A stretch of DNA of 64,000 bases from Lentinula raphanica (lineage: Eukaryota > Basidiomycota > Agaricomycetes > Agaricales > Omphalotaceae): NCBI GenBank assembly GCA_027919835.1, contig JANVFP010000010.1, positions 558,001 through 622,000 of the forward strand, read 5' to 3'. This document shows positions 13,271 to 24,405 of the stretch, piece by piece. The stretch's first letter is position 1, and each line of letters begins with the position of its first letter. The position numbers and the translations under genes are program-made. The notes under the pieces are model-generated. The model was not told the DNA's origin and searched no databases. It was given only the letters and a program-made list of their open reading frames with translations.

Positions 13271-15101
13271 ATGATGTTGTCTTCTACCGTCCCCGAAGCT
13301 GCTAGCAGGCTACTCAGCTTTGTAAATGGCTCTCCAACTCCTTTTCATGCAGTTCAAAATGCAGTCCAACGCCTCGAGAAAGTCGGATTCAGCAAATTGA
13401 AGGAGTCTGATAGCTGGGATAAAGCCGTAAAACCAGGAGGAAAGTACTTCTTCACCCGGAATCAGTCCACTATCGTCGCGTTTACTACACCTCGGAATTG
13501 GAGTAAGTGCATGAATCAATTCATTGTGAAGTTCCCGTCGCTCATCTCTTCTCAGAACAGGGAACTGGACTAAGCATCGTCGCCACACACATTGATAGCC
13601 CGAACCTTCGGGTAAGCTCTCAAGTTGTCCTGCCTCTGCGGCCGTTGATTTCGTCTGCAAAAGATTCGACCGATATCTAAGCGGACCAAGGCCGGCTATC
13701 TCCAGGTGAGTTAGAGCTATAGATCTACCAGGGCACCTCTGACACTCGTTCATTCAGGTTGGTATCGAAACATACGGGGGAGGTATATGGCACTCTTGGC
13801 TGGACCGCGATCTTTCCATCGCCGGAAGAGTCATCACCTCCAACAGTTCGGGAGAATTCAAGTCTCGTCTCATCAGAATCGATCGACCTATCCTCCGCAT
13901 ACCAAGTCTTGCTATCCATCGTGAGTCGTAATGCAGTATGTATCTGGGTCAAATTGAAGTCACCAATTGCAGTGGATCGGAACGTTAACGAAAGTTTGAA
14001 GTTTAATCAAGAGACTGAGTTTGTACCCATCCTGGGACTCATCTCGGAACAGCTGAACGCGACCTCCGAGTCATCGAAATCAAGTCCCGCAGACGTCAAA
14101 GCTTCAAGCATTGCTGAAAATCATCATTCTGCACTCTTAAGTCTCCTAGCTTCCGAATTATCTGTGGCACCGGATGAAATACATGACTTCGAATTGCAAG
14201 TATTCTTCGGAAGCATGAACTTAACAGAATTTGACTATCCTGTAGACAACTTTACGATACCCAACCTTCTCAACTCGGAGGCATTGCCAACGAATTCATC
14301 TTCAGTCCACGAATGGACAACCAGTTTTCTTCGTGAGTCCTTCCTTCCTTGCATAGTCTACACCCACAATGAACAACACCGTCTAGCTTTTGCGCTGTGG
14401 ATGCTCTTATTGGAAGCGTCACGTCCAGCTCTCTACCCGAAGGAAACGTCAACTGCATCGCACTTTTCAACCACGAAGAAGTTGGTAGTGTGTCCAGCAC
14501 CGGAGCCGAGTCCAACCTCATTCCCTCTTTGCTCAGCCGGCTCTCCCCAACTGCCGATCTTCTAGCAAACAGCATCGCCAACTCGTTCTTGATCTCGTGT
14601 GATATGGGACATGCTATCCATCCGAATTACACCAGTAAACACGAAGATAATCATCAGCCTCGCATCAATGGCGGCGTGATGATCAAGACGAATGCTAAAC
14701 AACGATACACAAGTGACGCTGTTGGTTCCTTCTTGGTGAAGAAGTTGATAGAAAAGAAGGGAGGGAAGGTACAAGAGTATGAAGTGCGGAATGATATGTA
14801 TGTCCGTTACCTCCGTTCTGTTGCATGTTATTCATTTGGATTGTGTATAGGGCATGTGGGTCGACTGTTGGTCCTGCATTATCGACTATGGGTTTGCGAG
14901 TCGTCGATGTGGGCTGTCCAATGCTGTCGATGCATTCCATTCGAGAGACAGCAGGGACAAGGTTAGTCATGATCGTCCTGTATAGTGTTGTCTGCTCTCA
15001 GTTTTTTCTCTGCCGACAGTGACGTGCAAAACTGTATCGATCTCTTCCAGTCACTCTTCGAGAATTTCTCGCGATTAGATGCTCAGCTCTTGGCAGAGTA
15101 A
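13271..15101 (+). CDS. APE4: Aspartyl aminopeptidase (peptidase family M18)
   Basis: This is a cytosolic or vacuolar zinc metallopeptidase that removes N-terminal Asp/Glu from peptides. The start is ATG at 13271 ([19 protein letters not shown]). Early family blocks are [20 protein letters not shown] and [20 protein letters not shown]. The zinc-ligand segment is THIDSPNLR (split near 13590). Next come [25 protein letters not shown] and [14 protein letters not shown]. Later come the catalytic/ligand glutamates in [29 protein letters not shown], and the final histidine in [10 protein letters not shown]. The protein ends [27 protein letters not shown]. At least nine short introns interrupt it. 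All recognisable metal ligands are present, so it should be active. It shares a 102-bp promoter with UTP12. Confidence 0.93.
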
Positions 15102-15347
15102 ATCGTCAAAGCTTCCCAACTCATTACGGGTTTGGGCCTTTTGGAACGGAGGCATTTCGAAGAATGCCGCATTCGCGGTTCCACAGGGTTCCACATATGT
15201 CGCAGACTCGCAAGCTTTTATTCCCTGAGAAATCGACATGATTCGAGCTTCTCGATTGTTTTGATATTCAATCTCGCGTATAACTATATACATGTAGAGT
15301 TCCAAGTGGAGTTTAATGCATATGGGGATCCTTTGATTGTTACTCAG

Positions 15348-17731
15348 CTATTTCAGAGCGAATTCCTGCAGATCAGGCGCTTCACCTGGCTCGCAGCCAA
15401 GCCATTCAAACCACTCCCTCGCGTGGAAAACTGCTCGTCGCTTGGGCCATTGCTCAAGCTCGTACGATGATGAAAACGAATCAACATCAGCAGATGGTGT
15501 CGTACTCATGGGGCTACCCGCAGGCGAATTATGTGAAGAAGGACTGGAGCTAGAGTAATGAGAATAACTGGAATGCCGAGAGCTGTGATGGTGGTGGTGA
15601 TGATGATGGGGACGACTCCGGCCTGCATATCCAGGAAGATTGTTGAGAACCGTGAAATAGTTGTTCCCCATTCGAATCAATCGAACCATGGGAAACCCAT
15701 TCTCAACAACCTGCGCAGGGAAAGGAAGGGGGAAATCGGCTAAAGTGATGAACAAAAGACCGGTAGGAATTCCAGGACGAAGTTGCTGTTTGAGAGAAAA
15801 GAAAGGTGTTCAGTACGAATGAATGGGCTTTTCGCGTGTGACCAAAACTCACAGTCAAGAATGCCAAAGGTTCGCGAAGAGAAGCGGCGGCGAAACCATC
15901 CAACGTGAGCGATAAGACTGTCCGTGGAATCAGCCAAGCTCCTAAACCAGGAGCCAAATCTTTTGGGTAAGTGATTGTCAGCCCGAGTAGAGAGGTCAGG
16001 GAAGGGAGGACACCCCATATGCTGGCGTCGAATCCCGTTGTACGAAGGACAGTTTCCCCACCCCCAACTGTCAAAGTCAACGTCCTGAGATCTTTCCGAT
16101 TTCGCAAGAAGTCTGCGATTGAGGGTAGTAATTCGCGGTCATTCAATTGTCTTGAACTGCTCCCAGCAATGCAAAGAGTGAAATGGCGGAGAAAGGGAAG
16201 CGACGTGGAGAGCGAACGAAAATACGGGGAAAGAGTGCAATCCAGAAGGATGGTTAAATTGAGACACTCGAGTTGCCGTCCATGAGTAAGTAGATCAGGT
16301 ATTAACTGACTTGAAGTAGCAGGAAGTTGACCCATATATCCAATATGAGTGAGATTTCGGATAAAGATGGACGATGTTGCAGGGAAAGTGGACATAGGAT
16401 TCTCTATGCTAAGTGTCCGCAGAGTGGCGCGGTTTTGCGAAAGAAAGGTCGAGAGACTCGGAGAATCGGACGAAGCAGAGGACGAAGAAGTACTTCCTCC
16501 TGCAGTATTTGTGACATAGCTTGCTTCATAGGCAAAATGCGAAAGATGTTGGAAAGTTAGAGTGGAGAGATCAAGGGATCCATTAGGAATCTGTAATGCA
16601 AGACCAGATAACCGTGGGTGTGATGTTTGCAGGATTTCAAGGATAGGCATTGTTCCGTCTATTGGTGCAGTGATATGGACGTTACGAAGGTTGATCAGCT
16701 TCGGGAGAGCATTGGAAAGTATTCCTGCAATAAGTGCCGTATTAGCCTAGTGAAGCAATCGAAGAACCGGTAAATGATCATCACCAATCTGAAAGGAGTT
16801 TGAACCATCCTTGTCCGATCTGAAAGAGAATATTCTCAAAGTTCTCACAACCGACGCGAATGAAGAATCTGTGATTACTCGAGTGAGGATATCAGCAGTC
16901 CGTTGTGCATGACGGTTATTTTGATCCCTGATATTTGCAGATAGGAGGGGACTTCTCCAAGAATCGACTTCTTCTTCGGGTATTTCAGAAAACCCAGAGA
17001 AATGAAGGTCCAATCTTCGAAATAAGAGTTGACATGCTATGCGAGAAAGCGAATTTGGAACGAAGAGGAGGGTTTTGAGATCTCTTCGTGGTAGGAAGGT
17101 CGCTATTTCTCGCCAAATCTCGGCTGAAAATTGCCCCTTAATGACTGGTTTGGGAGCGAGCAGCTGAAATCATCATCCTTGTCAGAGAAGGCTCTATTTG
17201 GGAGAGTCAAAATACGCACTTTCTCGACATTAACAGACCGCCTATGAAGCAAAGCCGTTGCTTCGGGATTTCCAGGTTCGGCAACTAATGCAGCTTGGAG
17301 ATCTATGCTCATTGTGAATCTACCAAGCTAGAACTGCTCAGAGACGCAACCCACCTTCCTGTGCGCCGAAAATGGAGCCGGAATTGAGCCTAGCCCTCGC
17401 TCTCAGAATACGGGCCTTGGCGGTGTTTTCGGGAGATAGCGAAGTCACCTGCAAGCATGATTGAATGGCGTTCTCGAATACGATTCTAGAGCGACTGAGA
17501 GCAGCATGATACGGTACCCAGTCAGCTTTGGAGAAGAAAATGAGTCTAGACATGAAGGGCGCACCCTTCATAAACGAGGCTATTCAGGGCGTACAGCAAC
17601 AAGTCCGCCTTTTGGTTATCGGAGAGACAGAGAGAAACATCGCGGATGCTGGCGTCTAGGATTTTGGGATTGAAGATGTTCATGGTGATATCGGAGTGAA
17701 ACGGGTGGCTTTCAAGGTCGGGACCACTCAT
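15348..17731 (-). CDS. F-box protein with TPR-like N-terminus and leucine-rich tail
   Basis: This is a probable substrate-recognition subunit of an SCF ubiquitin ligase; the target is unknown. The start is ATG at 17731 (MSGPDLESHPFHSDITMN). Residues about 20-130 are helical repeats like TPR (YHAALSRSRIVFENAIQS, NTAKARILRARARLNSGS, DLQAALVAEPGNPEATALLHR). The F-box follows near 17130-17010: FSAEIWREIATFLPRRDLKTL and SRIACQLLFRRLDLHF. The rest (about 16990-15700) is a leucine-rich repeat-like region (LVNIRNVHI-type strands, ESLNLTILLD-like, TSLLGLTITYP). The C-terminal part contains a run of eight histidines and a Ser-rich linker (about 15590), then a short conserved-looking end (AREWFEWLGCEPGEAPDLQEF). 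This architecture is frequent in Agaricomycetes. The gene converges with aspartyl aminopeptidase. Confidence 0.72.
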
Positions 17732-19441
17732 CCTACTTAACTAGTACTAACCCCAGGCACTAACGCAACAAACTGACGACACCGGGGTCCAGATCCTCCA
17801 AAGCATGTTCAAACTTCGAATTTAATCTGGCTCGCCGTAATAACGCGCTGTATTCATCTGATACATCTCCCTGTGAGAGATCCAGAAGAGTTCCTGGACT
17901 TTCGTGTCATGGCAATACCTTGATTGGTGACGATATGATTAGACTGTGAAGGTGAAATAGTATTTATTCGCTGGCACGAACCCTCGAACATTTTTGAGGA
18001 ACTATCTGAACGCAAATGCCAAGAAGGGAAGCGAAGTTTGCATTGAGGAATGTCCGCCACTTGCCAGGTTGGAAGGAGATCGATAGCAGGTATTACGAGC
18101 ACATCTATCACCATGGTCAGCTGTTGCGTAGTAGTATGTAGTAGTAGAAGAAGAATTCATTTCCTATGATAATTTTCTGATGGATTAAATAATGTATCCA
18201 TTGGCTTCCCCCTCACGGTTTGCTTTGTCTCCACTCTTTGAAGTAATTTCGCATCATGTCGATAGACACCGATTCGGAATTCTGATGACGATGGATAACG
18301 ATACATTCACCTGGATATATAACTTAAACCATCGCCAAATGGTATGCGAGTCCCGCATATTCATCCTTCCAACAACGGTGAACGGACTATGCTTCGCAAG
18401 CTGGTCACCTCTCCGTCCTGATAGATATGCTCTTCCAATTCTTGTATGGGATCACCTCTGAACTTCTGTATGCCCACTTATCAATTGGTTGTGCGGTGTT
18501 CAGGCTGATCTCTATACCGGATGTATCATGGATGCTCAACTTTACCACTTACCTGGCGTCCCAAGCTCTAATTTTCAACGGGCCTAAGGATAGCATTACC
18601 AAGGCGGTCAATGTCATGGGCGATAGATCGTGTTAGGAAGGAAGCACCCATGAAAGGGTACGAAGTGCATACTATGAGGTCGAAGGATGTCTGGAGAATG
18701 TGAAGAATTTAGTAGCACGCAGCCTTGACTGGTCCAGACTGACGATGTACCTGTTAAATGCCACGTCCACCCGCGTATTGTCCGTGTATCGAGACACGAA
18801 CGGGATCGTATTCCGTGTTCTGAGAACAGACAGTTGATACCATGATTCACGCGACAAGGTATCTCGGGAAGACTCGGACAGATAAACAAAAGAGGGACTG
18901 TGATGTTGATGCGGATATGCTTAAAGGTAGAAGATCGGGACACTCGACAAATGAATGCAGAAGAACATAAGGTTTAGAATTACCAGGGTTTGAATAGCTC
19001 ACCGTAAATAATTCGTTCTGGAACGATTCCTGCAAAAAAAGTCGACGTATGGAGCACAGGGGTATGAGGAGAGGAGTTGATTTTGCTTGATCCATTCATC
19101 TTGGAAGCAGTCAGGTAGGACTGAAAGATTGTACATGGTTGTTGGGGAGATTTGACATTGGTACTAACATATTAGCGCAAGCCAAATCGCCATGAACGAA
19201 AAAACGGTGTCGACCAATCGAGATGGTATTATCGCTGCCACATTCTGTCAGCTCCGCGGCGGTCAACACGCAGTCGCACGGAAATTTTTGGTAGTGGTCT
19301 CTTCCGAGACATAGCATCGATTGACGTGTGATAGCTTGAGAGCCGGAGGCGGGATAGGATTCGACAAGACCAGTGTACCCAGGTCCACATCAAGACATAG
19401 GTAAATTGTATGATTTACTGTACTCCCAATAAGAGCCAAGT
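17732..19441 (-). other. Unresolved segment with coding-like pieces, mostly minus strand
   Basis: No complete gene could be built here. Pieces on the minus strand look translated. Examples are TRQSMLCLGRDHYQKFPCDC and SIGRHRFFVHGDLACANML (about 19330-19170), LPDCFQDEWIKQNQLLSSYP (about 19130-19060), NTIPFVSRYTDNTRVDVAFN (about 18820-18740) and FRGDPIQELEEHIYQDGEVTSLRS (about 18470-18390). They are separated by possible GT...AG introns but cannot be joined in one frame with confidence. The segment could be one unrecognised multi-exon gene between IMP4 and the F-box gene (start candidate ATG 19445, overlapping the IMP4 stop) or a decayed gene. No family was recognised. Confidence 0.3.
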
Positions 19442-20704
19442 TCATCGTTTGATTTTTTTCGCGGGTGGTTGGCGTGAATTCCGAGGGGCTGAATAACTAC
19501 CGGTACCAGACAGCATGCTTCTTTTCTTTGCCGTTCTTGAATAATGCGCCAATACCCATTCACGTTCTGCCTCCGTTTGTTCAATAGTACCTTGCCGTAT
19601 TTCATACGCTGAAGATATACGGCGGGGATTAAGAACTTGAGCACTGTGCAGGATTGGAGGTTGATACATACGCTTCATCTCAAATCGTGGTCCTACTTCT
19701 GCGAGCTGCACTTGCCGCGGTATCTTTATGAAAACATGGTGCCTGAAAAGGTTTGAACAAAAATAACAGGATGGTGAATGAGCAGGATTACCTGAAGGAG
19801 ATAAAGTCGTCTTCATTGGAAAAGGTCATTACTCTTTTACTGTCTTCTTTTGGGACGGGGAACAGAAATTTGAGGACATCCTGGATTCGTTCGCCTAGTT
19901 TCGACGTAAAATTTTCGAAGATGAGATGAGGATACTGTTCTGAAACAGTCGACTCTTTATAGGTAGCTATGTCGTGCCGTAGTGCGACGTTACTGAGAGT
20001 GAAAAAGACAGTTGGGCCATGAGGAAAATGAGAGACGATCATTGCATCTAGGTAGAATGTTGATGATTATATACTGCGAGCGGACTATAGATAAACATTG
20101 AACGCACCAGGGTTACCACGATGTTCATGAAGTACGATCAAGTCTGTGACATCGTTTGCGCGACAAGCTTCTGCAAGCTCTTTGACGACGTAATTTCCTC
20201 GATTTATACGATGTGAGTTGGGAAACACAAGCCTGACTTCCTAGAAAAACATGTTCAACGACGGGCCAACCATGTCGGAATATAGTCACACACTTTCGCA
20301 AACTGTAGCAGTTTAGAGGATGGATCTCTCGATGTTGTGATCACGATTTTTGGATCTTGTATTCCGGCTCGAGAATATTCATTATCAATGTGCGAGGTGG
20401 GGTCTGGTCAATCGTTCGTTAGTAGCGTGAGCGAGTAAAAAGTAGAGCATTCTGTCTCACCTACTTGAGCATCGTCGAAGGCAAGCTCTTGCCCTAACGC
20501 CTTCGCATCCTTTTTCAACTCGGTCGGAAGTGATTTTCCAGTGGCCAACGCATCCTTCAGTTGTTGTTTTCGTTCATACGTTTGTCTTTCCTGAGCTTCC
20601 AGAGATTTCGCATAGACATACTGTCTACGTTCTCTGATTTGACGGCGCAACTGTGAATATAGTCAGAAGCTGAGTTTGAGAAAGACAGTGGATGAACGGA
20701 CCAT
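19442..20704 (-). CDS. IMP4: U3 snoRNP Brix-domain protein IMP4
   Basis: This is a nucleolar RNA-binding protein of the Brix family. It bridges U3 snoRNA and pre-rRNA in the SSU processome. The N-terminus after the first methionine is [20 protein letters not shown], then [32 protein letters not shown], diagnostic for IMP4. The start codon (20704..20702) appears to be the entire coding part of exon 1: a GT-AG intron of 51 nt follows immediately and the next exon begins at 20650 with TTGCGC. Later segments include [66 protein letters not shown] and [32 protein letters not shown]. The basic tail ends PPAKKIKR. The gene is divergent from the unknown gene at 21028. It is a second SSU-processome factor in this window. 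Confidence 0.92.
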
Positions 20705-21027
20705 TGAAAACGATGATTTTCACAAGCGCCCAATTTTCATAATAATCTAATCTATAACCTATAACCGGCAACCGCAAATTATCACTCTCTTCTTCAACCT
20801 CGACTACTTAGACCGTCCACAACAATAAAAAGTTCAATGGCCACCTCACATTGACAATACATGACTTCGGCTACGAGTGGATCTATTGTTTTCTAGATCA
20901 TGAATGATCCTCTTTCGGACGTTCTAATTTGTAGCCATTGTTCATCCATGGCCCATGCGCTAGCCCAGCAAAACCCGACGCATTTTTCCTTCAACCTCTA
21001 ACTATTTCTTGCTTCCCTAATCTCACC
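20705..21027. other. Divergent intergenic region IMP4 / unknown gene
   Basis: This is 323 bp of non-coding, A/T-rich sequence with a pyrimidine-rich stretch (about 20970-21025) before the plus-strand start codon. I see no recognisable TATA box or RNA gene. Confidence 0.4.
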
Positions 21028-22207
21028 ATGCAAGCTCCATCGAAGAAAACGATGAACCACGGCTCGAAGACATACAATGAACCTTGGCGCTTTCTTCTTC
21101 AGACTTATCTTCGTAATGCTCTCTGCCCTGCTCCAAGTTCTCTCGGTGGTCATCTGCGAGACCGTCCAAAGGATGACTCTTTGAGCGTTTCAAAGATCGG
21201 CCGATACTGTATGAACTCAGCGTTGAAAGGGGTTGAGGTTCTTGAACTGGATATATGGGATTTCAGAACAATGGTTAGACGATGTGAGATGTTCCCTGAT
21301 CTGGAGCCTCTTCGCGATTGCTGACTATGAATCGTTGACTGTAACCTTCGGGTGTCTTCAGACATAGACGACGCACCTGATTGCTTCATCACCGAGACGG
21401 ACAAGCCGGTGATGAGCATCCCCTGTTATGGTGTCAACAATTTGGACAACGGCCAGATCAACTTTCTATCACGCGTCGACGACCAAGACGCCTTTCTACT
21501 TCTCGTCATGACGTTCATTCTGGGACCAGTGACCCACTGTTGTCGGATCCTCAACAATGTACCGCGCCTTGTTCCTATGGCTCAGTCATATGAGTTCATT
21601 GCGCTACGTGGACCCAATCAACGACCAGAACTTGACTGGGACGTGCTCAGGATTGTGCGTTATCTCCCCGGACTTCATCCATAACCAATTCCATTAACGT
21701 TACACTCAGCCTGCCACCACTTTTGGCGAAGGTTCGCTCTCTATAATATGTGTTCCACCTTGGAAAGTAGACGAAGAGGATCTCCGTGCATTCACTATGC
21801 CTTCTACTGTGAGCTCATTCAGTTCTGCTTCTGTTTCTGCTGCGTTCTGACTTGACTTTCTTCCAGATACCCGAAAATCTTGCTCACCACCCTCGATTCA
21901 AGGATACTTCGGATGCAGCAAAGATCATGGGTCAATTCTTGTGGCACGTAGTAAGTCCCATTTTTTTGTCTTGGTTCACCGGGGTACTTAATTTTCTTAG
22001 GTGCACGAAGCCTGTGCGCAAGCAGGTCCTTGTTTCGTAGTCACCAACTACATGTTCTGGTGTTTTGGGAAATTTCAGTCGGTCACAGCACCGAATGACA
22101 AAGGCAAGGGTAAAGAAGTTGAAGGTGAATCATCTTATCATACCAGAACCGTCGGCACCTCGATGTTGACTCTTTTTCTATCTCAGGTCGAAGCACTGCA
22201 GCTATAG
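21028..22207 (+). CDS. Hypothetical protein, Agaricomycete-type
   Basis: I do not recognise this family. The start is ATG at 21028 in a good context (CACCATG; MQAPSKKTMNHGSKTYNEPW); an in-frame upstream ATG at 20938 is less likely. Exon 1 ends near 21290. Exon 2 begins near 21361 (YIDDAPDCFITETDKPVMSI, NNLDNGQINFLSRVDDQDAF, LVPMAQSYEFIALRG), exon 3 near 21711 (ATTFGEGSLSIICVPPWKVDEEDLRAF) and exon 4 near 21867 (ENLAHHPRFKDTSDAAKIMGQFLWHV). The last exon contains AGPCFVVTNYMFWCFGKFQS. The block 'SDAAKIMGQ ... FVVTNYMFWCFGKF' resembles a motif seen in many uncharacterised basidiomycete proteins. No signal peptide, membrane helix or catalytic motif is visible. About 290 aa. It is divergent from IMP4. 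Confidence 0.55.
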
Positions 22208-22716
22208 TGAGCCCGCCAATAGAGCTCGAAACGAGTATACCCAATAGTGTCAGGCTTCCTATGAGGACAGAGCCTATGGGTTTGGGTTGTACAGTTTCCG
22301 AATGTTTGACCTTCTGGGTTCAGATGACTAGGGGTGCTGCTTCTTGGGTGCAAGCCTAATATTTCTGTCCCGCGTATAGTATGCGAAATGCATCTATGTA
22401 TATTCCTCCAAATCGGCTTTGAATTCAGACTATACTGCCCTGTGCGAAACGGCCACTAGGGAGAACTACAGTCCTTGTGCAATGTACACCTACGAGAATC
22501 TCTGAACGTATGCTCAATGCATCTTTTCCTAGGGAATTCGATAGTCCCTGAATCTTGCTGCATTCACTTCCTCATCGATCGTTCCTGTTGCGTAACTTTC
22601 AAAGATTTGAGCAGATTTGTGTACATCTACTAATCATTGAACTACAACGTCGAGTATAGAATGAACAAGGACCCTGAGAGTCAGCCCTTCGAGCGTGACG
22701 AACCGACGCCCGTTTT
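22208..22716. other. Intergenic region, nothing recognised
   Basis: About 510 bp between two convergent genes. It has no open frame of note, no repeat and no RNA motif that I can see; it probably holds the two 3' UTRs and terminators. Confidence 0.4.
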
Positions 22717-24072
22717 TCATTGTTCAGTATCAGGTTTCGACTCGGTTGAACGATCTTTCTCTGGCCGTCTGAACATCCGTTGGAATCTCGCTATAATCAA
22801 AACAAATTCAAGTTGAACAAAGGACGAAGAGAAAGTGCTTGAGCCTCGAGACGTACTTGGAAGCTGCGACACTCCTGCTGTAGACAGGTGAGGCGGCAGG
22901 CCTGAAGCGTGAAATAATCTTTCCCATACACCTCCGCTTTTCCAGCTGTGCAGTGTGGCCATCTTTGCTTTTGGGTAAGCTCTGTGCAGTGCAGGAAACA
23001 GTACTTCCCACTCCGAAATCTCCCAGTGCTCTATCCGTTTGTCTAACCGGAGAAATCCAAGATGAACAAAGAACGAAGAAAAAATCAGTGATTTTTAGGC
23101 GGACAAGAGCAATGAACATAGCTTGAAGCCTTTTAACTTACTCCATTCAACCTCCAAGTCGCAATCACAGAAACGTACCCGATCCAGCTTGGAAGTCGCA
23201 AACCACAGTAGGAAGTCCTCACGGTTGTGACTTGTGACTATTTTGTCTGGCCATTTGCTCGACAGTCCTCCCGGGCCCTCAAGACGTGCGATTCTGTAAT
23301 ATTCTTCCGCGAATTCGCGCTCCGGAACATACGACTACATTTCGAAATAGCCCAGACTGCGTTCAGGGAATTGATCAAGGCTTGATATCTGGTTGCTTAC
23401 CTCTGGGATTTCGGCTAGATCCTCTCTCGTGCCCAGGAATTTAACCTTGCACTGAGATGTGTTGTCTTTAGTCATTTGGTAGAACGACCGGCACAACAGG
23501 ATACATACAACCCACAAATTTCTAGGATAGGCGATATATTGAGTGAGCTGGGCGGCTCGGACGCAGAATTTGGTTCAATCAACTCACTCTCCCACAGTAT
23601 ATTGCATTTCCTTTGTCGGTTTCACTTCGGGGACCAGAGGCCTAGGAAGAATGAGAAAACGTTCGGGACGCCTTCTCCAGTACTTCTTGACGATTTCGAT
23701 GACATCCTCTTTCAAGTTGACCAAATCGATATCCTGCAAATAGCAAACCGCAACCCGACATCGGGACGTTAACACATGTGCATTGTAAAACCAACATGAG
23801 AAGAAGAAAAACTTCAGGCTGCTGCTCACCTCATCCTTGGTCCACTGATGCCCGACGTAACCCAACAATATCTCTGGCTCGGCAACCTCCTGAGAGTGTC
23901 CAACATCGGATGGAACAGACGGAGGAACATTGCCGGAACTGCCACCACTATCGGTCTGGATTGGAGACGCCTGAACCGCGACTATGCCAACCGTGGCGAA
24001 CAGCTCGAACAGAAGGAGTAGATGGAGGAGAAATACGGCAGCAGAAGAGGTAAAGTTGCGATGGACCAGCAT
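22717..24072 (-). CDS. Secreted hypothetical protein
   Basis: This is an unrecognised protein with a convincing signal peptide at ATG 24072 (LVHRNFTSSAAVFLLHLLLL, then FELFATVGIVAVQASP). A Ser/Gly/Pro-rich linker follows (SGGSSGNVPPSVPSD), then a globular region spread over several short exons: EILLGYVGHQWTKDE, IDLVNLKEDVIEIVKKYWRR (about 23740-23670), CKVKFLGTREDLAEIPEV (about 23450-23400), YVPEREFAEEYYRIARLEGP with SHNREDFLLWFATSKLDR (about 23330-23180). The C-terminal part is Ser/Arg-rich and ends PEKDRSTESKPDTEQ. The length is about 300 aa; internal joins are uncertain. It may be a small-domain secreted protein of the kind abundant in agaric secretomes. No enzyme motif was recognised. Confidence 0.55.
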
Positions 24073-24290
24073 ACTGAACTTGAATTCTAAAATGTTTTGA
24101 GACCAGCTCTTCGATATTTGAAAGGGAGAAATTGAAAGAAAGATGGGGAGTTTTTTTTTGTCGATAAGAGCTCACTAAGTATCCAAGCTATGCACAGCCG
24201 TACCGCTTTCAATCTACCAGCTTTTCCTCCGGTTTAGTACCCATCGCCTATCTTCTGCAATCGATGAGCTCTTTGATAACGCTTGGTTCG

Positions 24291-24310
24291 GGTTTGATTA
24301 GGTTTGATTA
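24291..24310. repeat. Perfect 10-bp tandem duplication
   Basis: GGTTTGATTA occurs twice back to back. Together with the next duplication about 85 bp away it suggests local slippage in this gene-poor stretch. Confidence 0.7.
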
Positions 24311-24385
24311 CCACCTTCCATCACCATGTGTAACCCAATGCCAAATGGAGTCCCATAGGGTCCCATGCTGTGTTCAGGCAATTCA

Positions 24386-24405
24386 ACGCCTCCAAACGCC
24401 TCCAA
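24386..24405. repeat. Perfect 10-bp tandem duplication
   Basis: ACGCCTCCAA occurs twice back to back. A shorter GTCCCAT pair lies just upstream (24350 and 24360). Confidence 0.7.

Noticed and set aside
15500..15620. Polyhistidine run as a metal-binding domain
   Set aside because: Eight His in a Ser-rich linker of the F-box protein are more simply a simple-sequence (ATG/GTG triplet) expansion; no other ligands nearby.
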